From assembly GCA_039888615.1 (NCBI GenBank), contig JBDQQS010000001.1: 64,000 nt of DNA, one strand, 5' to 3'. Positions 1 to 8,338 of the stretch are shown one piece after another. This DNA is from Flavimaribacter sp039888615. Its GTDB lineage: Bacteria; Pseudomonadota; Alphaproteobacteria; Rhizobiales; Rhizobiaceae. The notes below the pieces were generated by a model. It saw nothing but the letters and a program-made list of their open reading frames with translations. It searched no databases and was not told the origin of the DNA. Each line of letters opens with the position of its first letter. The stretch's first letter is position 1. Both the position numbers and the translations under genes were made by a program.

Positions 1-432
1 TTTACCTTCAGCAACGAAATCCGCCATAAATCCGGTCACATCCTCTATCGGAATGGTTTGATCTCGACGATGGACGTAGAACAAGTCGACGTGTTCGACT
101 CCGAGACGGCGCAGCGATTCCTCAAGGGTAGTGCGCATATGGTCTTTTGAGTTGTTGAAGCTCCTTGGAGGCCCGGCGACAATTCCAGTTTTCGTCGCTA
201 TCGAGAAGCGATGCGGGTGCAACTTTAGGAAGCTGCCGATCACACTTTCGGAGAGGCCAGCTCCATAGACGTTCGAGGTGTCGAGATGCGTGACCCCCAA
301 TTCAGCCGCTCTGGCAAGAGTGCGGTGTGATTCAGCTTCATCTGTCGCGCCGTAAAAGCCGGCAAAGCTCATGCAGCCGAGCCCAACAGCGCCTACCAGA
401 GGTCCATCCTTCCCAAGCATTCTCTTGTTCAT
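1..432 (-). CDS. Aldo/keto reductase, 3' end outside window
   Basis: The first 144 residues of an NAD(P)H-dependent aldo/keto reductase are present; the gene runs off the left edge. It starts at ATG 432-430 (MNKRMLGKDGP). The residues expected of the family are visible: the glycine-rich start GLGCMSF, the Asp and catalytic Tyr in DTSNVYGAG, the Lys in ATKTG and the partner His in YVHRR. Relatives of this subfamily reduce small aldehydes and ketones with no defined substrate. It is divergent from the MFS transporter at 643, and the AT-rich 210-base gap between them probably holds both promoters. Confidence 0.85.
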   Translation of the reverse strand, partial: MNKRMLGKDGPLVGAVGLGCMSFAGFYGATDEAESHRTLARAAELGVTHLDTSNVYGAGLSESVIGSFLKLHPHRFSIATKTGIVAGPPRSFNNSKDHMRTTLEESLRRLGVEHVDLFYVHRRDQTIPIEDVTGFMADFVAEGK

Positions 433-642
433 AGACATCTCCGATGTGATTGATTTCAAACTGACTGGCGCGGAAAAAGCCGGCTAATTGGTATCGTAAT
501 ATTATATCATCTGATGTGAAACAGTATTGCGCCATTATTGACGTCTCGGTTTAAAAACAAATGAATGAACATCCTTGACCTCAAGTTAAGTTGAGCTCGT
601 AAAGTCACGCTCATTTCCGAATCTGTGGTTGGTGGCGACTGG

Positions 643-2058
643 ATGGCAATTGTGGAAACAAGTGGTAAAGAGATGGTTCGTTGGCGCGAACTTATCAAAA
701 CAGGTCATGCGTCAGCGCTTGTTCTTGTATGTCTCGGGATCTGGTTGCACGCCGCTGATGGATTGCTTGTCGCCACCATGATGCCGGCAATTGTAGCTGA
801 TATCGGCGGAATTGGCGCGTTGCCCTGGAATATTGCTCTCTACGAAGTGGGGTCCATTGTATCCGGCGCAGCCAGCGGTCTCCTGACAACGCGCTATGGC
901 GTAAAGACGCCAATGGCCGTAGCTGCGTTTCTCTTTTCGGTCGGGTGTCTGGTCAGTGCTTTTGCTCCATCCATGAATGTTGTTCTGGCTGGCCGATTGT
1001 TCCAGGGTTTCGGCGGCGGCGGCATGATGGCGATGTCTTTTGTATCCATTGCAACCCTGTTTCCGTCGCGCCTCACAGGTCGTGTGATTGCGGTTATCTC
1101 GGCGCTTTGGGGTGTTGCATCGTTCGTAGGACCGGTTCTTGGCGCGCTGTTTGTTGAATACCTTTCATGGAGAGCCGGATTCTTCGCCTTCGCCGGACAA
1201 GGCATATTCTTGGCGGTCTGGATAGCATCCAGCAGTCGCATACGGAGCACCGCTGCAGACACTGGTGACAACAGTCCGTTTCCAATCCGGCGTTTGCTGT
1301 GGTTGACCGCTTCCATTGTCTCGATTGCCTGGGCCGGCATTGAGGTGTCGTTGCTCAAAACGACCGCCTTCGTGGCTCTCGCCCTCCTGCTTCTGTTCCG
1401 CTTTTTACAGCTCGATATGGCGTCAGGCAATAACAGGCTACTTCCCAGAAATCCCGTCGATGTCAGACGGGCGACAAACGCCGCTCTTGCAGTCGTATTC
1501 TGTTTTTCAGCGGCTACGATTGCCATTGGACTTTACGGACCAGTTCTCATGATGGCCGTGCACGGCGTATCCATCCTGACAGCAGGATCTGTGCTTTTAT
1601 GCGAATCCATCGCGTGGTCGGTCATGGCAGTGATCGTATCCGGTATTTCGGAGCGACACGACAGGACGATGGCGGCCATCGGGATGTGCATCGTCGCGTC
1701 AAGTATCGCCTGCCTGGCCTGGTCCATTCCGCATGGTCCGATATGGTTCATTTTCATATCCGCAATTCTCATGGGCAGCGGTTACGGAATGGCGTGGACG
1801 TTTATTCTCAGAGTGGCGACACAGACGGCGGATGAGGATGACGTTAGCAGAGTGTCTGGCGCTATGCCGACGATTCAGAGGCTGGGTTTCGCATTCGGCG
1901 CAGCCTATTTGGGGATCGTCGCCAATTCATCCGGAATAGCCGCGATGGGTGTTGCAGGCAGACCGGAGCCAATAGCTATAGCGGTATTCGCAGCCCCACT
2001 CTTGCCGGTCATGTTCGGCCTTGCAGCTCTTTATATGTTTGCTCGACCGCGCGAGTGA
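643..2058 (+). CDS. MFS transporter, drug-exporter (DHA2/EmrB-like) type
   Basis: About 471 residues, almost entirely hydrophobic, with the size and segment count of a 12-14 TM major facilitator protein. The segment after helix 4 reads GVASFVGPVLGALF, which matches antiporter motif C found in proton-coupled exporters. A loop RYGVKTPM resembles motif A. It probably exports a lipophilic compound across the inner membrane; the substrate cannot be read from sequence. A GTG at 625 and an ATG at 673 are alternative starts; ATG 643 is chosen because it lies beyond a weak GGTGG. The gene is divergent from the aldo/keto reductase and convergent with the FAD oxidase, with 22 bases between stops. Confidence 0.85.
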   Translation: MAIVETSGKEMVRWRELIKTGHASALVLVCLGIWLHAADGLLVATMMPAIVADIGGIGALPWNIALYEVGSIVSGAASGLLTTRYGVKTPMAVAAFLFSVGCLVSAFAPSMNVVLAGRLFQGFGGGGMMAMSFVSIATLFPSRLTGRVIAVISALWGVASFVGPVLGALFVEYLSWRAGFFAFAGQGIFLAVWIASSSRIRSTAADTGDNSPFPIRRLLWLTASIVSIAWAGIEVSLLKTTAFVALALLLLFRFLQLDMASGNNRLLPRNPVDVRRATNAALAVVFCFSAATIAIGLYGPVLMMAVHGVSILTAGSVLLCESIAWSVMAVIVSGISERHDRTMAAIGMCIVASSIACLAWSIPHGPIWFIFISAILMGSGYGMAWTFILRVATQTADEDDVSRVSGAMPTIQRLGFAFGAAYLGIVANSSGIAAMGVAGRPEPIAIAVFAAPLLPVMFGLAALYMFARPRE

Positions 2059-2080
2059 TCGAATTCGTAAACAGCGCGTT

Positions 2081-3358
2081 TCAGCCTAGCTTAACCGATT
2101 GGATAGCATGAATAGCCAGCGCCCCGCCTTCGAACCACAACTGTCGCATCTGTTCGAAATTCTCGGAATAGGATTCGACCGGGCGAAGGGGCAGTTCGGA
2201 ATCCGTGTCGGCTGCAATGGATCGGGCGACAGCTTTGCCGAATACACTGCCGGGAGCTATTCCCCGACCGGAATAACCGAATACGGCGTATCCTGAATTG
2301 CCGAGCTTGAGAATTCTTGGAAGATGATCACGGGTCATGGCGATCCGTCCCGTCCATCCATGCACCAAGGGTTCTTCGGCCAATTGTGGAAACAGTGATG
2401 CGAGTTTTCTCTTTGCCCATTGCTCATGAATCAAAGCCGCCGGATGGTCCAGCGATCCAATGCCGCCAATGATCATTCTGCATTCACTATCAAGACGGAA
2501 AGACGACATGACCAGAGCGGTGTCCCAGCATCCTTCAAGCTCGGGCAGGATTGATCCACGCGCCTGGTCAGACAGTGGTGAAGTCGCAAACTGGCAGTAA
2601 TTCACTCTTGTATGCCCCATAGATGGCATGCCATCGGTCGCAATGGTGTAGGCGTTGGTGGCAATCAGAAGACATCGCGCGGATACAGTGCCTGTTGGCG
2701 TGACGACCAGCCACAGTTTATTTTGCCGCTTTATCGCCGTTGCCGGCGTTTTTTCGCAAAATCTGGCCGACGCCTTGATCGCGGCCCGCGCCAGGCCGCG
2801 GCAATATGCCAGCGGATTGATCGTCCCCGCGCGCGGATCAAACAACGCGCCCCCGAATGCAAAGCTGCCGGTGCGCGCCGCGGCTTGACGCGCATCAAGA
2901 ATGTCGACGGGAGCCTTGTGCCGTCTAAGCTGCTTGTAACGGCGCTCCAGGTCTCGCAATCCGCCACTGGAGTGAGCGCAATGCAGCGTTCCATTTCTTA
3001 TGGCGTTGCATTCGATGGAATGTTTCCGGATCAGTTCGAAGACGAGATCAGGTCCGCCGGAAAGATATTCGTTGAGCTTGCGTCCTTCCTGGGCGCCTAG
3101 AAGGTGCTCGACGTCTTCTGGCGGCGTCCACAAACCGGCGTTTACCAGGCCGACGTTTCGTCCGGAGCCGCCAAAACCAACGTTCTCCGCTTCTAGCAGA
3201 CAGACACCCAAACCCGCCTCTGCGGCGTGAAGAGCGGCGGAGCACCCCGTGAAACCGCCGCCAATTATGACCAGATCGGCAGACATATCACCTTCAAGCC
3301 GGCCGGCGTCCAAAGGCTCACCGGCAGAGACAGACCACACGATGCTATCGAGTTGCAT
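2081..3358 (-). CDS. FAD-dependent amine oxidase, AmaA/L-pipecolate oxidase-like
   Basis: A 425-residue D-amino-acid-oxidase-fold flavoprotein. The N-terminal dinucleotide-binding motif is VIIGGGFTGCSAALHAAE (residues about 30-48), followed by the flavin-binding GFGGSGRNVGLV typical of this family. The length matches Pseudomonas AmaA, which oxidises L-pipecolate to piperideine-6-carboxylate. The main support for that role is the neighbour: it lies 39 bases downstream of an ALDH7-type dehydrogenase on the same strand, the amaB-amaA pairing. A TTG directly precedes the chosen ATG at 3358, with GGAG about ten bases upstream. Other members of the fold oxidise sarcosine, proline betaine products or gamma-glutamyl amines, so the substrate is inferred. 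Confidence 0.8.
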   Translation of the reverse strand: MQLDSIVWSVSAGEPLDAGRLEGDMSADLVIIGGGFTGCSAALHAAEAGLGVCLLEAENVGFGGSGRNVGLVNAGLWTPPEDVEHLLGAQEGRKLNEYLSGGPDLVFELIRKHSIECNAIRNGTLHCAHSSGGLRDLERRYKQLRRHKAPVDILDARQAAARTGSFAFGGALFDPRAGTINPLAYCRGLARAAIKASARFCEKTPATAIKRQNKLWLVVTPTGTVSARCLLIATNAYTIATDGMPSMGHTRVNYCQFATSPLSDQARGSILPELEGCWDTALVMSSFRLDSECRMIIGGIGSLDHPAALIHEQWAKRKLASLFPQLAEEPLVHGWTGRIAMTRDHLPRILKLGNSGYAVFGYSGRGIAPGSVFGKAVARSIAADTDSELPLRPVESYSENFEQMRQLWFEGGALAIHAIQSVKLG

Positions 3359-3397
3359 CAATATCCGTCTCCAATCGAGGCTGGGAATTGTCTTCCA

Positions 3398-4903
3398 CTA
3401 GATGTCGAAAGACACGCCCTGCGCCAGCGGCAAGCTGGCGGAATAATTGATCGTGTTGGTGGCGCGGCGCATATAGGCTTTCCAAGCGTCCGAACCCGAC
3501 TCCCGTCCTCCACCGGTCTCTTTCTCTCCTCCAAACGCTCCGCCGATTTCAGCGCCAGACGTTCCAATGTTCACGTTGGCTATGCCGCAATCCGAACCAC
3601 TGGCGCTAAGAAACTGTTCCGCCTCACGCATGTTCAAGGTGAAGATTGATGAGGAAAGTCCGGCGCCAACCGCATTGTGCAGGGCGATAGCCTCGGAGAG
3701 TTCGGTGTACTTCATCACATAAAGAATAGGCGCAAACGTTTCCTCAAGAACAATACCGCTTTGTTCCGGCATTTCCACCAGAGCCGGCCGAACGTAAAAG
3801 GCTTCGGAATTGCCAATATCGACACGACCGCCGCCGGTTACCGCACCGCCTTGCTTTACAGCTGACTCCAGTGCAGCCTCCATGGCTTCAAAGGCATTGC
3901 GGTCGATGAGAGGGCCGACAAGGACATCCTGCTCAAGCGGATTGCCGACCGATACCGTTTCATAAGCTTTTTTCAAACGGGGCACGAGTCGATCGTAGAT
4001 ATCTTCGTGGACGAAAAGCCTGCGCATCGACGTACAACGCTGCCCCGCTGTGCCGATTGCCCCGAAAGCAATCGCGCGCAGCGCCATTTCGAGGTCCGCG
4101 GAGGGGCAAACGATACCGGCGTTGTTTCCCCCGAGTTCGAGAATCTGTCTTGCGAACCGGGCGGCGAGCCTCGGACCTACCAGTCGGCCCATGCGCGTCG
4201 ATCCGGTTGCCGACACGAGAGGAACCTTGGTGTTGTCGACAAGCGCCTCACCAACGTCTCCTGCGCCAATTAAAACCGTCAGCAGATTTTCCGGAGCATC
4301 CCCGAAACGAACAAGCGCCTTTTTAAGAATTGCCTGACACGCGAGCGCGGTCAGCGGCGTTTTTTCGGACGGCTTCCAAACAACTGAATTGCCGCAGATG
4401 AGCGCCAAGGCGGAATTCCAGGACCACACCGCCACAGGAAAATTAAATGCGGTAATGACGCCAACCACGCCAAGCGGATGCCAGGTTTCCATCATGCGGT
4501 GACCGTCGCGCTCCGTGGCGATTGTCAAACCGTAGAGTTGCCGCGACAAGCCAACTGCAAAATCGCAGATATCGATCATTTCCTGAACTTCGCCCGCGCC
4601 TTCGGACGGAACCTTACCGACTTCAACAGAAACCAGTTTTCCGAGATCCTCTTTGGCGTTTCGCAATTCTTCTCCAAGAAGCCGGACGAGTTCGCCCCTA
4701 CGGGGCGCTGGCACGTTGCGCCATTGCAAAAATGCGCGGTGAGCTTCCTCAATCTTCGATGACACCTGTTCAGCGCCAGTCTGTTGGACTTTCGAGATAT
4801 TTTCACCGGTTAAAGGCGTTGAGACCACCAAATCACCTGACGTGTAAAGTTGTTCTTCCACGCCGAGTCTGGATAGAATTCTTGCGGTTTCATTGGCAAT
4901 CAT
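3398..4903 (-). CDS. amaB: ALDH7-family aldehyde dehydrogenase (aminoadipate-semialdehyde/P6C dehydrogenase)
   Basis: A 501-residue NAD-dependent aldehyde dehydrogenase. The ALDH7 hallmarks are present: LELGGNNAGIV containing the general-base Glu, and GTAGQRCTSMRRL containing the catalytic Cys. Antiquitin/AmaB enzymes oxidise alpha-aminoadipate semialdehyde, in equilibrium with piperideine-6-carboxylate, to aminoadipate in lysine degradation. ATG 4903 is preferred because AGGAG lies eight bases before it; ATGs at 4960 and 4927 are in frame but have weaker sites. It is first in a two-gene operon with the FAD oxidase and divergent from the TRAP binding protein. The symbol rests on motif type and pairing, not on a database search. 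Confidence 0.82.
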   Translation of the reverse strand: MIANETARILSRLGVEEQLYTSGDLVVSTPLTGENISKVQQTGAEQVSSKIEEAHRAFLQWRNVPAPRRGELVRLLGEELRNAKEDLGKLVSVEVGKVPSEGAGEVQEMIDICDFAVGLSRQLYGLTIATERDGHRMMETWHPLGVVGVITAFNFPVAVWSWNSALALICGNSVVWKPSEKTPLTALACQAILKKALVRFGDAPENLLTVLIGAGDVGEALVDNTKVPLVSATGSTRMGRLVGPRLAARFARQILELGGNNAGIVCPSADLEMALRAIAFGAIGTAGQRCTSMRRLFVHEDIYDRLVPRLKKAYETVSVGNPLEQDVLVGPLIDRNAFEAMEAALESAVKQGGAVTGGGRVDIGNSEAFYVRPALVEMPEQSGIVLEETFAPILYVMKYTELSEAIALHNAVGAGLSSSIFTLNMREAEQFLSASGSDCGIANVNIGTSGAEIGGAFGGEKETGGGRESGSDAWKAYMRRATNTINYSASLPLAQGVSFDI

Positions 4904-5067
4904 TGTTTTGGCTCCTGAACGTTTCATTACCCGCTCTTCATGATGGTTGGGAAGAGGCATTTCAAGATCGTGTTAGCCCTTGACACGTATTCTCTTTGAT
5001 AAGCAATTGTCTCCATACGGTATTGTTGGCGTCCGCCGAACAGGATCAGCCAGATAGGGAGGAAACT

Positions 5068-6039
5068 ATGAAACAACCATTCATCAAACGCACAGCCTTG
5101 TTCGGCTTTGCGGGACTGCTTGCGCTCAGCCTTGGTTCCGCGACCCAGGCGGAAACGCGCGTGACTTACAAATCCGCCAAGTCAGGATCGTCCTACTATC
5201 AGATGGGCGTTCAGATATCGGAGGCCGTCAAGGAAGCATCCGACGGTGGAATCATCGTCACGAACGAAGAAAGCCAAGGGTCGGTCCAAAACGTTATGGA
5301 GGTGAGGGGGCGTGGCGCAGACTATGTCTTCACAACGCCTCCTTCCCTGGTCACTCTTGCGCAGCAGGGCGAGGGCCCCTTCGAGGGAAAAGGTGATCCG
5401 AAATTCGAAACTATTCGCGCCTTGTTCCCGATACCATCTTTAACCATGCATTTCGTCATGTCCAAAGAAAGCGGCGTGACCGACTTCGAACAACTGGCGG
5501 GTAAAACGTTGCTTCTTGGCAAGGGCTCGTTCGGCGCCAGGGAAGGCGCGCGTTACCTCAAACTGTTCGGGCTTGAGGGCAAGGTGAAGATTGCCGATGT
5601 GGAGCTTTCAAACGCTGTGCCAGCTCTGAAGAACGGACAAATAGACGGTTTCGTGACCGCGGGTTCCTATCCTGCGCCCAATGTCACCGAGGCGGCCGCG
5701 TCACTTCCCATTACGATCCTGTCGATGACCGGACAGGAAATCGAGGAGACAGGACGAACCCAGATCGTCATCCCCGCAAACACTTATGCGGGCCAGACTC
5801 AGGAAGTGATCACCACCTCGCTTCCAGTTGTCGCCTATACAACAACCGAAATGGATGATGATACGGCTTATGCGCTTACGAAAGACTACTGGGACAGTCT
5901 GCAACACATGACCAATTCAGCCCCGTGGTGGAATGGGGTCAACGAGACGCTTATGCCGAACATGACAGGCAAGGTTCATCCAGGAGCGGCCAAATTCTAC
6001 AGGGAAGTCGGTTTCCCAACTGACGCATCTCTGAAATAA
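5068..6039 (+). CDS. TAXI-family TRAP transporter substrate-binding protein
   Basis: A 323-residue periplasmic binding protein with a clear signal peptide (basic MKQPFIKR, hydrophobic core, cleavage near TQAE). The sequence after it (GSSYYQMG... then VTNEESQGSVQNV) fits the TAXI family, which feeds fused TRAP permeases. An in-frame start at 4996 exists, but ATG 5068 has an AGGGAGGAA site just upstream and begins exactly at the signal peptide. The permease gene follows after 66 bases. TAXI ligands described so far are mostly organic acids and amino acids. Being divergent from the ama-type genes suggests the ligand may be their substrate; this is inference. Confidence 0.88.
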   Translation: MKQPFIKRTALFGFAGLLALSLGSATQAETRVTYKSAKSGSSYYQMGVQISEAVKEASDGGIIVTNEESQGSVQNVMEVRGRGADYVFTTPPSLVTLAQQGEGPFEGKGDPKFETIRALFPIPSLTMHFVMSKESGVTDFEQLAGKTLLLGKGSFGAREGARYLKLFGLEGKVKIADVELSNAVPALKNGQIDGFVTAGSYPAPNVTEAAASLPITILSMTGQEIEETGRTQIVIPANTYAGQTQEVITTSLPVVAYTTTEMDDDTAYALTKDYWDSLQHMTNSAPWWNGVNETLMPNMTGKVHPGAAKFYREVGFPTDASLK

Positions 6040-6105
6040 GTCATATTGTTTCCTGTTCGTCGGCGGCATTGACTGATCGGCGAACGGGAAACTTCGAGTT
6101 TCTGC

Positions 6106-7917
6106 ATGTTCCAGACAATCAGCGAGACCTTGAAACCTATTCGAGTCGTCTGGATATCTCTCGCTCTCGTTCTTGTCGCATTTCATCTTGGCCTGATTTT
6201 CTACGGGCTCGTCTCCAATCTTGTTAGTCGTCCATTGCACATGGCGCTGGCACTTCCCTGGATTTTTCTTTTCGCCTCCAATCCCGGTTGGTCGAGAATT
6301 ACCGGGTTTGTTTTCTGGCTGGTCGGCACATTGTCCTGCGTGTGGATCGTCGTCTATCACGAGGCGCTTGCTGACCAGTACGGCTTCCTGGAAAATCGCT
6401 GGCAATTGTTTATCGCCAGCGCCCTGTTGATCGTTGCGCTAGAGGCCGCTCGCCGGGCGATCGGCTGGCCGCTGCCTCTCATAGCGATGCTTGCCCTCGC
6501 TTATGGACTGTTTGGCCAATATGTGCCTGGTGAATTCGGCCATTCGGGCACTCCGCTTGGGAGTTTTTTGGGCACCTTGACGATCGCCGAAGGCGGCCTG
6601 TGGGGTAGCCTGACCGGCGTCTCCGTTTCTGTCGTTGCGATCTTCGTTATATTCGGCGCATTTCTCAACGCTGGCGAAGCAGGACAGGGTTTCATGAATG
6701 TCGCCGTGCTTTCGGCTGGTCGCTTGAAGGGAGGCGCAGCCAAAATATCGGTGATTTCGTCAGCGCTGTTCGGTTCGATTTCCGGATCGGCCTCGGCCAA
6801 TGTCGCTTCGACAGGCGCAATCACTCTGCCGGCCATGACGAAGCTTGGCTATCCGCGACGTCTGGCCGCCGCCGTCGAGGCCGTAGCCTCGTCCGGCGGA
6901 CAGATCATGCCGCCATTGATGGGAGCAGGGGCCTTCGTCATGATAGAACTGACAGGCATTCCCTACACAACGATAATGGCGGCGGCTTTTCTACCGTCGC
7001 TATTGTATTTCTTGACTGTATGGATTGGCATCAACGCATATTCCAGCCGATACGACCTGAAAGCAGTTAGTTCAGCCGACCAGCCCACCATTCGCGAAGT
7101 AGCTGTTACCGCCGGGTTCTTTCTTATTCCTTTCTCCATTCTGATGTGGGGAATGTTTGGCGCAGGCTACACGCCGCAATTTTCCGCCTGTATGGCGATC
7201 GTTGTATCATTTGTCTTGCTCTTTGCCGGGTCTGACTTCGAGTGGAACCTGAAACGTTCAATGCAGCGAATTGAAAACGCACTGATTACGTCGGCCAAAC
7301 AGGTCTCGATGATTGCATCGATTATTCTTTGCGCCTCTATCGTTATTGGCGTCCTTTCAATCACCGGACTCGGGGTGAAAGTGACGTCACTCATTCTTTC
7401 TGGCTCCGGCGGAATGCTGTGGCCATCACTTCTCTTGACGGCTGTCGCCTGTCTTATACTCGGGATGGAAGTTCCGACGACCGCCGCCTACGTCATTTGC
7501 GTATCGATCGCGGGGCCAGCCCTGATTGAACTTGGCCTTGAACCGCTTCAGGCGCACCTCTTCGTTTTCTGGTTCGCGCTCCTTTCAACGATTACGCCAC
7601 CCGTTTGCGGTCCAGTTTTTATCGCAGCAGGAATGATTGGCGAGAACTGGATAAAGGTCGCCGTCACGGCAATGTCTCTGGGGATAGGCCTCTATATCAT
7701 CCCGCTCGGCATGATCGCCGACAGCGTTATTCTGGATCCTGTCGGGCGGCCTTTCCCGGCGCTTCTGGCGTTCCTGCAACTCGCCATCGGCCTCGGACTG
7801 ATTTCCTGGGCTATCATCGTGCGCAGAACATTCTGGACAAGAGTCTTTCTGGCGACGCTCGGAGCCGCCGTTGTCTTTTCTCCAGTTATCATCAAGGCTT
7901 TGGTCGCGTCTGCGTGA
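6106..7917 (+). CDS. TRAP transporter fused permease (DctQ-DctM)
   Basis: A 603-residue, strongly hydrophobic membrane protein of the length and layout of fused TRAP permeases: an N-terminal four-helix DctQ-like part, then a long DctM-like part. The DctM region contains SGSASANVASTGAITLP and the following EAVASSGGQIMPP, conserved in the ion/substrate path of this family, and a second copy-like stretch GMEVPTTAAY near residue 450. It would import the TAXI ligand using a sodium or proton gradient. It lies downstream of the binding-protein gene, and a hairpin follows its stop, so the transporter is probably a two-gene unit. Confidence 0.9.
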   Translation: MFQTISETLKPIRVVWISLALVLVAFHLGLIFYGLVSNLVSRPLHMALALPWIFLFASNPGWSRITGFVFWLVGTLSCVWIVVYHEALADQYGFLENRWQLFIASALLIVALEAARRAIGWPLPLIAMLALAYGLFGQYVPGEFGHSGTPLGSFLGTLTIAEGGLWGSLTGVSVSVVAIFVIFGAFLNAGEAGQGFMNVAVLSAGRLKGGAAKISVISSALFGSISGSASANVASTGAITLPAMTKLGYPRRLAAAVEAVASSGGQIMPPLMGAGAFVMIELTGIPYTTIMAAAFLPSLLYFLTVWIGINAYSSRYDLKAVSSADQPTIREVAVTAGFFLIPFSILMWGMFGAGYTPQFSACMAIVVSFVLLFAGSDFEWNLKRSMQRIENALITSAKQVSMIASIILCASIVIGVLSITGLGVKVTSLILSGSGGMLWPSLLLTAVACLILGMEVPTTAAYVICVSIAGPALIELGLEPLQAHLFVFWFALLSTITPPVCGPVFIAAGMIGENWIKVAVTAMSLGIGLYIIPLGMIADSVILDPVGRPFPALLAFLQLAIGLGLISWAIIVRRTFWTRVFLATLGAAVVFSPVIIKALVASA

Positions 7918-7920
7918 AAA

Positions 7921-7954
7921 AACCGGAACCTTGCGGTTAAACAAGGCTCCGGTT
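7921..7954. terminator. Hairpin after TRAP permease
   Basis: Thirteen-base arms (7921-7933 and 7942-7954) pair with a single mismatch around an eight-base loop, starting three bases after the permease stop. The run of six A/T bases lies on the left side, so read on the minus strand it has stem plus U-tract. In the plus direction it lacks a T-run. It could act in both directions and separates the transporter from the methyltransferase leader. Confidence 0.5.
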
Positions 7955-8130
7955 CGAGGCATGCCCCCCGGCAATGCTGTAGAGTGTCAGATGCGTCCCG
8001 AAAAACGCGATACAAAACGAGAAATTGACGGTCAGGGCTGCGCACCAAAGGCGCTGCAAGCATCTGATGAGTCGCAATGCTAACGACTTGTCCAAACGAG
8101 CAAAATACCAAATTCCCATTTTCTTCAGAA

Positions 8131-8153
8131 TTTTTTGACCTTAGATCAAAAAA
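8131..8153. promoter_or_regulatory. AT-rich inverted repeat upstream of mttB-like gene
   Basis: Perfect eight-base arms TTTTTTGA and TCAAAAAA are separated by seven bases, about 185 bases before the MttB-family start. The rest of the 421-base gap (7918-8338) holds the hairpin above and no convincing gene. The repeat could be a regulator operator for the methyltransferase-thioesterase pair or a weak bidirectional terminator. No known regulator is assigned. Confidence 0.35.
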
Positions 8154-8338
8154 CCTCGGAATGTTGCCCGAACGCAACGAATAGCGCGCCTAAAGATCGG
8201 AGCCCTGCCACAGAAAGGGCTGGACAGGGCAAGCCTTTTAAAACAAGGTCGGGAAATATTTCGGATTCAGGATATTTTTCTATGACATTTTGGGTCTTGC
8301 GACAGACATTCAGCACTTCGGCAGCAGCGAGACAAGCT

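Noticed and set aside
894..1526. 210-codon minus-strand frame opposite the MFS gene
   Set aside because: Antisense shadow of a hydrophobic transporter; composition typical of such artefacts.
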